Shown in pieces: positions 10,132-17,202 of a DNA stretch of 32,360 bases. Both the position numbers and the translations under genes were made by a program. Under the pieces are notes generated by a model. That model did not search any database and was not told the DNA's origin. It saw nothing but the letters and a program-made list of their open reading frames with translations. Position 1 is the first letter of the stretch; every line of letters begins with the position of its first letter. This stretch comes from Deltaproteobacteria bacterium (lineage in GTDB: Bacteria; Desulfobacterota; Desulfobulbia; Desulfobulbales; VMSU01), in assembly GCA_021789795.1 (NCBI GenBank), contig JAJYJA010000003.1:1-32360 (forward strand), in the 5' to 3' direction.

Positions 10132-10163
10132 ATTATATAGACACAAAAACGCCGATTGCGCAA
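10132..10163 (-). promoter_or_regulatory. Candidate sigma70 promoter for the cold-shock gene
   Basis: Minus strand TTGCGC, about 18-20 bp, TATATAAT, roughly 50 nt upstream of the csp start codon. Confidence 0.4.
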
Positions 10164-10261
10164 TATAACTTTTCAGCGCGGACAAAAAACGGGAAGGCGG
10201 GTTTTAGCCAAGGGGAGGCAGCAAATCGGGCCGCCAGCCGGCGAGTCGCCGGGCGGCTAAA

Positions 10262-11005
10262 TCAGGGGGCGTCGGGAGGCTCGCCGGTTGGCTCGGCGGC
10301 GGCCGGGGCCTCGGTGGCGGTCTTGAGGTCAACCCCGTCGGTATCGGCGGTAAGGGTTACCTCCTGGCCCAAGGTAAGCTCCGGGGCGGGGGGGAACCCG
10401 GTTTGGGCCGCCAGGTAGTACTTGCCGGGCGGCAGCAGCAGGATATAATCCCCGCTCGCGTCTGTCCAGGCCGAGAGGTAGGCGGGCAGTTCCTTGAACT
10501 GCGGCTGGCGGTCGGCCACCGCGTAAGCCAAGGCCAGGGGCCGTCCGTTACGGTCCAGGATCCGCCCCCTAAGCCGCACCAGGTCCTTGTTTCTCTTGCG
10601 GTGCTGCTGGGCCGCCTCGCGCAAGTCCATGACCACGAAATCTTGGCGCGCCTTAGCCCCGGCCTTGATCTCCACCTCCACCGCCTCGCCGGAATACTTG
10701 TCCCCCAACTCAAGAGGGCCGAAGCGCCGCTCGCCCTGACGCAGCATGGCCACCGCCCAGTAATGGCCAGGGGGGGCGGTCACGGTGTAGAGACCGTCCG
10801 GGCCGGTGCGCGGGGAGGCAAAATCGGCCGGCTTCTTGACGTTCTTGCCCCGGTAGAGGGTTACCTCGGCCCCAGCCACCGGCTTGCCGTTAACGTCGGT
10901 GACCGTCCCGCGCAGCAGGTCGGTATCCTCGGCCCCGGACGGCCCCGCCGTCAACAGGGCGCCCGCCGCCAGCAACATGGCCAACAGCAACGCCAGGGTC
11001 TTCAC
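10262..11005 (-). CDS. Secreted protein with carboxypeptidase-regulatory-like (Ig-like) domains
   Basis: Signal peptide; LRGTVTDVNGKPVAGAEVTLYRG and LRGRILDRNGRPLALAYAV...PPGKYYLAAQTG. Confidence 0.8.
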   Translation of the reverse strand: MKTLALLLAMLLAAGALLTAGPSGAEDTDLLRGTVTDVNGKPVAGAEVTLYRGKNVKKPADFASPRTGPDGLYTVTAPPGHYWAVAMLRQGERRFGPLELGDKYSGEAVEVEIKAGAKARQDFVVMDLREAAQQHRKRNKDLVRLRGRILDRNGRPLALAYAVADRQPQFKELPAYLSAWTDASGDYILLLPPGKYYLAAQTGFPPAPELTLGQEVTLTADTDGVDLKTATEAPAAAEPTGEPPDAP

Positions 11006-13518
11006 GGCCTCTTCCTCCCTTCCGGCTGCCAGTTAAGCCGAATCGGCTGCTTCGACTCGGGCTCGAAGATCACCTTGCCGATATAGCTCTCGCGGTGGCC
11101 GTCAAAGACCTGGTCGAGCACCGGCTTGCCGCCCCACCAGTTGTCGCGGGCGTCCACGTCCTCGTCGTTGAAGTCGCCCAGCCGCAGGGCGTACATCGAG
11201 TTGTCGAGGAAGTTGTTGTGGTTGACCACCATGCCGCTGCCCTGCTCGCGGATGAAGATGGCGATCTCGTTGCCGGTAAATTCGTTGTCGTGGATGGTGG
11301 CCAGCCCCCGGAAGGAACGGATGCCGATACCGTTATGGCGGAAAATCGACTGGCTGACCTCCACCGGGCCGCTGTTTAAGCGCAGGCCGCCCTTGTTGTC
11401 CTCAAACAGGCAGCGGTTGACCTTGAGGTTCACGAAGTGGCTGTGCAGGGGCCAACTGGCCTGACTGAAGTCGCAGTTGGCGAACCAGCTGCCCGTGGCC
11501 TTCTCCATCTGGATCTCGCCCCAACTACCCGCCCCCTTAGGCTCCAGGGCGGTGAAGGTGATCCGACGCTGCGGCTCGCCCGGGGCCTCGATCCGGCCCA
11601 GGACGTGGATCCCGGCCTTGGGCGCCAGTTTGACCACCGTGCCCGGAGAGACGGTCAGCACGCCGCCCTGGGGCACGGTCAGGGGGGCGGCGACGGTGAT
11701 CTGGCCCGCCCAGCGCAGGGGCACCGGCACCTGGGACACCGGCCAGACAAAGGGCCGGGGCGTGGCGGCCACCGGCTCGTAGGACACCGTGCCCAGGGCC
11801 GGGTCGTCGTGGCGGTCGAAGATCGCCTGCTTCAGGTCCGCGCCGCCCCACCAGTTGCCGGCGGCGTTAACGTCGCCGGGCCCGTCCAGGCCGATGGCGT
11901 AGAGGCGGTTGCCCTCGATATCGTTATTGCTTACCGTCCCGACAAAGGACCGGATCCCCAGGCCGCGCTCGCCGTTGTCGGCGATCAGGTTGCCGGTGAT
12001 CTTGCCCCGCGCCTCCCGGACGATGATGCCGTTGATGCCGTTGGCCATGATGGCGTTGCCGCTGGTCTCGACGTTGTCGGTGTTGCGCAGGGCCAGGCCG
12101 GTTTCTAGGTTGCCGGCCATCAGGTTGCGGTTGAAGCGGCCAAAGACGGCGTTGGCCACCTGCAGGCCGAAACGGTTGCCGACCAGGAGGTTTCCCTCCA
12201 CCGTGGCCGCGCCCTCCCGGATGCGCAGACCGTCCCAGCGGTTGTTGGCGATGGTGTTGTCACGGGCGGTCAGGTTGAGCCGGAAGAGGTTGGCGCCGTT
12301 TAAGTTGTCGAAGATCTGGTTGCGGAGCATGACCACGTCCGAGTCGCGGCACTGCAAGCCGCTCTTGTTGTTGTAGAACTGGTTGTCCCTAAGTTCCACC
12401 TGCGACTCCTGAAACTGCATCCCTCGGTAGTTGTGGCGCAGCACCGAGTTGGTCACCGCCACCAGCGAAAAATGGAAGTGCAGGCCCCGGTAGGCGTCCT
12501 CCACCTGGCAGAATTCCACCAGGTTGCGCTGCTGGTCGCTGCCTAAGAGGTTGATCGCATCCCAGTCGCCGAACCCTGGTTTTTTCTCCGCCGAGCGGAA
12601 GTGGATGGGCTGTTCACGGGTACCCTTGGCGATCAGCCCCCCCTGAATCATCAGGCCGTTCTCGCCGATGCCGTCGCCGTTGGTGTCCCGCTTGCTGAAC
12701 TCGACCACCGTGCCGGGCATGATCACCAACCGGCCCTCAGGCGGGATCCGCACCTGGCCGTCGATCCGCACCCGCCCCCTCCAGACGGTGGTGCCCATCA
12801 GGGTGTCGTTGCCGTAGGCGTGGGTCAAGGCCGGCTCCGGCGGGGCGGCAAGTTCCTGGCCCGCCGCCAGGCGGGCGGTTTCGGCCTGGCTGCGCAGGCG
12901 ATCCTGCTTGTGGTTGCCGCTGACCTCCGTCGCCTCCTCCCTCAGTTTCGGCTCGTTGAAGCCGCACAACCCGTAATCGTTGCCGCTCACCCGCGTTTTT
13001 TTCAAGGTCAGCTCCGCCTCCGGCCCGCAAGCGATCACCCCGTAGTGATTGCCAGTAAAACTACAGTGGCTAATGACCGCCGTCCCGGAGAGGAGGTAGA
13101 GCCCGGTCTCCGCCCCGCTGACCGTGGCCGCCGTGGCCTCGACCCGTCCTCCGTCCACCAGGATGCCGGCCCAACGCCGCCGGGTCTCGTCGCCGCCCGG
13201 GACGGACTTGACCTGGAAGATGGCCGGATGCCCGGGGCTGGCCTCGATCCTTAACACGCCGCGCACCAGGAGTTCGGTCTGATGGGAGAGATACTCGGGA
13301 TCGATCTTGCTGCTTTCGGCGGGCGAAAACACCACCACCGTCCCCGGCTTGACGGTCAGGGTGACCCCGGAGGGGATGAGGATGTCGTCCTTGACCTCGA
13401 CCCGCCCCTGCCAGACCGTGTCGGCGACTAGCGTCTCGGCCAGGGCCGGGACCGCTCTCGTCAGCAAGACAAGTAAGGCGGTCAAGATCAGGATGGAAAG
13501 GCGCCGGGGGGTGAGCAT
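11002..13518 (-). CDS. Secreted right-handed parallel beta-helix repeat protein (NosD/PbH1-like)
   Basis: Signal peptide; many N-rich PbH1-like rungs (NSVLRHNYRGMQFQES, RDNTIANNRWDGLRIREG); two NWWGG segments; three V-x-T-VWxGRV..IPxGxxLxVxPGTVV modules. Confidence 0.85.
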   Translation of the reverse strand: MLTPRRLSILILTALLVLLTRAVPALAETLVADTVWQGRVEVKDDILIPSGVTLTVKPGTVVVFSPAESSKIDPEYLSHQTELLVRGVLRIEASPGHPAIFQVKSVPGGDETRRRWAGILVDGGRVEATAATVSGAETGLYLLSGTAVISHCSFTGNHYGVIACGPEAELTLKKTRVSGNDYGLCGFNEPKLREEATEVSGNHKQDRLRSQAETARLAAGQELAAPPEPALTHAYGNDTLMGTTVWRGRVRIDGQVRIPPEGRLVIMPGTVVEFSKRDTNGDGIGENGLMIQGGLIAKGTREQPIHFRSAEKKPGFGDWDAINLLGSDQQRNLVEFCQVEDAYRGLHFHFSLVAVTNSVLRHNYRGMQFQESQVELRDNQFYNNKSGLQCRDSDVVMLRNQIFDNLNGANLFRLNLTARDNTIANNRWDGLRIREGAATVEGNLLVGNRFGLQVANAVFGRFNRNLMAGNLETGLALRNTDNVETSGNAIMANGINGIIVREARGKITGNLIADNGERGLGIRSFVGTVSNNDIEGNRLYAIGLDGPGDVNAAGNWWGGADLKQAIFDRHDDPALGTVSYEPVAATPRPFVWPVSQVPVPLRWAGQITVAAPLTVPQGGVLTVSPGTVVKLAPKAGIHVLGRIEAPGEPQRRITFTALEPKGAGSWGEIQMEKATGSWFANCDFSQASWPLHSHFVNLKVNRCLFEDNKGGLRLNSGPVEVSQSIFRHNGIGIRSFRGLATIHDNEFTGNEIAIFIREQGSGMVVNHNNFLDNSMYALRLGDFNDEDVDARDNWWGGKPVLDQVFDGHRESYIGKVIFEPESKQPIRLNWQPEGRKRP

Positions 13519-13602
13519 CGCGGGCTATAAAGGCGGGTTGCCGGCGGCCCTGGAGGGGAGGAAGGGATTTCCAGGGCCGCCGATTGGCTGAAGCCGGTAT
13601 TT

Positions 13603-14565
13603 TTATTTTTTGGCCGGGGGGGCTTCCTGCTTGCCCACCGGTTGACCGGCCTTATTCTCCTTGGCCTCCGCCTCGAACTTCTTCTTGGTGGCGGCCGGGT
13701 CCGGGATCTTAAACATCTGGATGTTGATGTTGCTGACCACCTCGCCCTTCTTGCCCTCGACCGCGATGGCGTTGCCGTTTCCGCCCTGAAGTCCGCGGGC
13801 CGCCGAAGAGGCGCCCGGCTGGCTGCCGGGTCTAGGCGGCACGGCGCCGCCGGCCAAGGGGTCGGTCTTGCCGTAGGAGCCGATATAGGCGCCGATGCCT
13901 GGACGGCCGCCGCCCATCACCGACTCCCTGGCCACCACATAGTACTTGCCCGGCGGCACCTTCAAGGTGTAAGCGCCGTCGGCGGCGGTCGCCTCCGAGA
14001 TGTAGCGGGGCCGGGAGGCGTTGAGGTTGTCCTTCAGGGTCACGAAGATCCCGGCCAGGGGTTTGCCCCCCTCGCCGGTCACCTTGCCCTTGATGGTCAT
14101 GAAGTCCTTGAATTCCTTAACCTCGCCGGGCAGCATCCCGTCCACCCGACCCGCCTCCACCATCTGCTTGACCCCGATGGTGAACTCGCGGAGCTGACCC
14201 TTGGCACTCCTGGCGAAGTAGAATTTCTCGCCCGGACGCGGGGGGCCGACACCCTTGTCCGGCTTGCGGATCATGGCGCCCATGTAGTAGGTGCCAGGCA
14301 CCAGCTTGACCGCAAACTCACCCTTGGCGTTGGAACGGTCAACCATGTCCGGCACCCGGCGGGTGCTGCCGATCACCGGCGGCGGGCCGCCATTCTTGTC
14401 GAAGAAGGAGACGATGGCCTCGGGCATAATCTTGCCGTTGGCGTCGTAGATGGTGCCCTTCAAGGTGCCCATCTGCGCCTTCATGAAGCCCGGCACGTCG
14501 GCTCGGCTTACGGTACAGAACATGGTGAGGATGACCCCCATAAGCAAGACAATTCTTTTCTTCAT
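13603..14565 (-). CDS. Secreted protein with carboxypeptidase-regulatory-like domains, related to the 10262-11005 product
   Basis: Signal peptide; LKGTIYDANGKIMPEAIVSFFDKNGG and IKGKVTGEGGKPLAGIFVTLKDN...VPPGKYYVVARESV. Confidence 0.78.
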   Translation of the reverse strand: MKKRIVLLMGVILTMFCTVSRADVPGFMKAQMGTLKGTIYDANGKIMPEAIVSFFDKNGGPPPVIGSTRRVPDMVDRSNAKGEFAVKLVPGTYYMGAMIRKPDKGVGPPRPGEKFYFARSAKGQLREFTIGVKQMVEAGRVDGMLPGEVKEFKDFMTIKGKVTGEGGKPLAGIFVTLKDNLNASRPRYISEATAADGAYTLKVPPGKYYVVARESVMGGGRPGIGAYIGSYGKTDPLAGGAVPPRPGSQPGASSAARGLQGGNGNAIAVEGKKGEVVSNINIQMFKIPDPAATKKKFEAEAKENKAGQPVGKQEAPPAKK

Positions 14566-14767
14566 ATTCCCTCCCTAAAATGGATGAGTGAGATCCGTCG
14601 CGCCCCCTTCGGGCGGCCAAACGTCTGTTTGATTCTACACGTAAAAAAAAAGTCGGGCAATTGATTTGGCAAACAGAAAAACAACCACTCCCCAGGGGGT
14701 GGAGTTCTCACGGCCATCATGGATTATTTGCAATTTATTTGCCAGTTTTTCAATAGTGAGTTTTAAC

Positions 14768-14796
14768 TTGACAGGCCAACCGGCGGCTGCTATTTT
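14768..14796 (+). promoter_or_regulatory. Candidate sigma70 promoter reading toward the RiPP precursor
   Basis: TTGACA (14768-14773), 17-bp spacer, TATTTT (14791-14796). Confidence 0.5.
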
Positions 14797-14891
14797 GAGA
14801 AATATAATCGGGAATTATTACTGTTTAGCCGGGCGATTCACTCCCGACATGAAAACCAACCTGGGAGCCGGCTGAAAACTGACCACCTGTT

Positions 14892-15129
14892 GATGTCGTC
14901 GCCCAAAGTCCGAGCTGCGGCGGCGAAGGGCGGTTTTGCTTAGCCATCGGCCACCTTTGATGATCTCGCAAAAAAGGTAGCCGATGGCTAAGCAAAAGGG
15001 CCGATATACAAGGCGCGGGGTGTGTTTGGCGAGTGAGGCCATACAGATGGTATGCCGAACGAGCCAAACCGCCACGCGCCGCAGTAGATCGGTCTTTTTG
15101 CGACGCCATCACCTTTGGGCGAGCTCATC
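14892..15129. mobile_element. Outer MITE-like element (about 80 bp once the inner copy is removed) interrupted by the inner copy
   Basis: TIRs GATGtcgTCGCCCAAAG / GATGagcTCGCCCAAAG; flanked by exact 7-bp direct repeat ACCTGTT (14885-14891 and 15130-15136). Confidence 0.72.
14959..15110 (+). mobile_element. Inner MITE-like element, copy 1
   Basis: TIRs GATGatcTCGCAAAAA / GATGgcgTCGCAAAAA; flanked by ACCTTT(G). Its 14986-15110 segment is identical to the inverse complement of 32236-32360. Confidence 0.8.
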
Positions 15130-15153
15130 ACCTGTTAACTCCACGGAGGAACT

Positions 15154-15540
15154 ATGGACACCAAGGAAATCAAGAAGTTATTGGCCGGGGTCGGCATCGC
15201 CGGCCTGTTATCCGGGACGGGATTGCTAATTACGGCGGGAACGGCGGGGGCGAGAGGCGGCGGCTGCGGCGGCGGTGCCAAGGCGGGAGCAGCGGGCGGC
15301 AGCGGCTGCAGCGGCGCCCAGGCGGGAGCCGGGATGATGAATACCGACCCCGCCGGCGGCATGAACAGCCAGATGCAAGGCGCGGCCGACATGGGCAAGG
15401 ATGCCGCCGCCGGCATGGATAGCGCCGCCGGCATGGACATGAACGCGGCCCAGGTTCAAGACCGCGCCACCGAGCAGGCAAAGGAAAAGGTCCAGGAAAA
15501 AGTGCAAGAGCAAGTCCAAGAGGCACTGCCAGGCAAATAA
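15154..15540 (+). CDS. sbtA: SbtA-like (selenobiotic / thio(seleno)oxazole-type) RiPP precursor, Cys-containing
   Basis: Leader-like MDTKEIKKLLAGVGIAGLLSGTGLLITAGTAGA followed by Gly/Cys-rich GGGCGGGAKAGAAGGSGCSGAQAG; GGAGGA RBS; immediately upstream of a SPASM radical SAM gene. Family assigned from memory of the leader motif. Confidence 0.62.
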   Translation: MDTKEIKKLLAGVGIAGLLSGTGLLITAGTAGARGGGCGGGAKAGAAGGSGCSGAQAGAGMMNTDPAGGMNSQMQGAADMGKDAAAGMDSAAGMDMNAAQVQDRATEQAKEKVQEKVQEQVQEALPGK

Positions 15541-15562
15541 TCATCCCTTGACCAGCAGCACC

Positions 15563-15603
15563 GGGCACAAAAAAAGGCAGGAACCCTGCCTTTTTTTGTG
15601 CCC
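15563..15603. terminator. Hairpin (terminator or attenuator) between the RiPP precursor and the radical SAM gene
   Basis: GGGCACAAAAAAAGGCAGG - AAC - CCTGCCTTTTTTTGTGCCC, perfect 19-bp arms. Confidence 0.82.
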
Positions 15604-15623
15604 GCGACAGCCGCCGACCACCG

Positions 15624-17198
15624 ATGCCCAGACCCCATCCCAACTATAACGCCTGCCGGTCGGCGCTGCCCCCGGCGGCCCGGGCGGTATTCGAGCGCCT
15701 GCTGGCCGAGTTGAAGCCCGAGGACTGCCAGGCGCCCATGGCGCTTCTGGCGGGCCAAGGACGGCTGCCGGCCTTCCTGCCCGACCTCTTCCGGGTCGAG
15801 AACCAACTCCTCACCCTGGCCAGGCAGCCACCGCCGGCCCTGGCCGGGGAGAACGGGCCGCGCCAGCCCAACCCTACCCTGCGCCTGGTGCCGGTAGGCT
15901 TCAGGGGGCTCGCCCGGCTGCTTTCCGCCCCCGGCCCACCGCCATCGCCCGCCCCCGGCGTCTTCATCCTGCTCTGGCTCGAACCCGACTCCGGGAGGCC
16001 AAGGGTGGAGGAGGCGAACGACGCCGACCTTCTGGCCCTAAAGCTACTTGCCGATCCCGACGACTGCCAGGCGGACTTGGCCGCCACTCCCCTGGCGGCT
16101 CGCCTCGCCGAGGAGGCGATCCAGCAGGGGGTGGCCAAGGGCCTGATCCTCGCCCCTCCCCCCCGGCTGCGCCGGCCCTCCCCCGCCGCTCCCGGCCCGG
16201 CGGGGGCGAGATTTACCACCGCCCCGGTGTTTACCCTGCAATGGCATCTCACCCAGGCCTGCGACCTGCACTGCCGGCACTGCTACGACCGGGGCCGCCG
16301 GGAAACCCTACCCCTGGACCAGGGGCTCGCCCTCCTGGACGATCTCGTCCGTTTCTGCGCGGCCCGCCGGGTGCAAGGCCAGGTGAGCTTCACCGGCGGC
16401 AACCCCTTCCTGGCCCCCCACTTTTTCGCCCTCTACCAGGGGGCGGCGGAACGCGGCCTGCGGGTGGCGGTGCTGGGCAACCCCGTCTCTCGCCCCCAAC
16501 TGGCGGGGCTGATCGCCATCGCCAAGCCCCTCTTCTACCAGGTGAGCCTGGAGGGGCTAGAGGGGCACAACGACGCCATCCGGGGGCCGGGACATTACCG
16601 GCGGACCATGGAGTTCCTGCCCCTCCTGCGCCAACTGGAGGTGTATTCGCTGGTGATGCTGACCCTGACCCAGGCCAATCAGGCCCAGGTGCTGCCGCTC
16701 GCCGAACGGTTGCGGGGCCGGGCGGATCTCTTTACCTTCAACCGCCTGGCCCCGGTGGGCGAAGGCGCGGCTCTGGCGGGAGCGGACAGTAAATCATACC
16801 GGGATTTTCTTAGGGAGTACCTGAGGGCGACGCAAGACAACCCCGTCCTGGGGCTGAAGGACAACCTGTTCAACCTGCTCTTAGACGAGCAGGGGGAGGG
16901 CCGGATGTTCGGCGGCTGCACCGGACACGGCTGCGGGGCGGCCTTCGACTTCCTGGCGGTGCTGGCGGACGGGGAGGTGCACGCCTGCCGGAAATTCCCC
17001 TCCCCCCTGGGCAACCTCACCCGGCAAGACCTGGCCACGATCTACGACTCGGCCACCGCCGTCACCTACCGGAGCGGCAGCCTGGCCTGCGCCGGCTGCC
17101 CGGTTCAACCCCGCTGCGGCGGCTGTCTGGCGGTGGGTCACGGCTTGGGGCTTGATCCCCTGATTGCCAGGGACCCATACTGCTGGCGCCCGGCCTAG
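15624..17198 (+). CDS. sbtM: Radical SAM/SPASM peptide maturase (SbtM-like)
   Basis: CDLHCRHC (CxxxCxxC), SFTGGNP; C-terminal SPASM-type cysteines GGCTGHGC...ACRKFPSPLGNL...CAGCPVQPRCGGC...DPYCW; adjacent to the precursor. Radical SAM is certain, the SbtM subfamily is less so. Confidence 0.8.
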   Translation: MPRPHPNYNACRSALPPAARAVFERLLAELKPEDCQAPMALLAGQGRLPAFLPDLFRVENQLLTLARQPPPALAGENGPRQPNPTLRLVPVGFRGLARLLSAPGPPPSPAPGVFILLWLEPDSGRPRVEEANDADLLALKLLADPDDCQADLAATPLAARLAEEAIQQGVAKGLILAPPPRLRRPSPAAPGPAGARFTTAPVFTLQWHLTQACDLHCRHCYDRGRRETLPLDQGLALLDDLVRFCAARRVQGQVSFTGGNPFLAPHFFALYQGAAERGLRVAVLGNPVSRPQLAGLIAIAKPLFYQVSLEGLEGHNDAIRGPGHYRRTMEFLPLLRQLEVYSLVMLTLTQANQAQVLPLAERLRGRADLFTFNRLAPVGEGAALAGADSKSYRDFLREYLRATQDNPVLGLKDNLFNLLLDEQGEGRMFGGCTGHGCGAAFDFLAVLADGEVHACRKFPSPLGNLTRQDLATIYDSATAVTYRSGSLACAGCPVQPRCGGCLAVGHGLGLDPLIARDPYCWRPA

Positions 17199-17202
17199 CC
17201 CC

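Noticed and set aside
10081-10185. N-terminal extension of the cold-shock ORF ([20 protein letters not shown]...)
   Set aside because: The conserved CspA fold begins at MPEGKVKWF, which has its own AAGGAGTGG RBS.
14803-14808. TATAAT as the -10 of the TTGACA at 14768
   Set aside because: The spacing is 29 bp; TATTTT at 14791 gives the proper 17 bp.
15033-15422. ORF sharing MRPYRWYAERAKPPRAAVDRSFCDAI with ORF 31981..32313
   Set aside because: The shared peptide is the translated MITE repeat, not a protein family; both ORFs overlap genuine genes.
15154-15540. Selenocysteine in the RiPP precursor itself
   Set aside because: No in-frame TGA within the ORF; the core uses Cys (TGC) codons.
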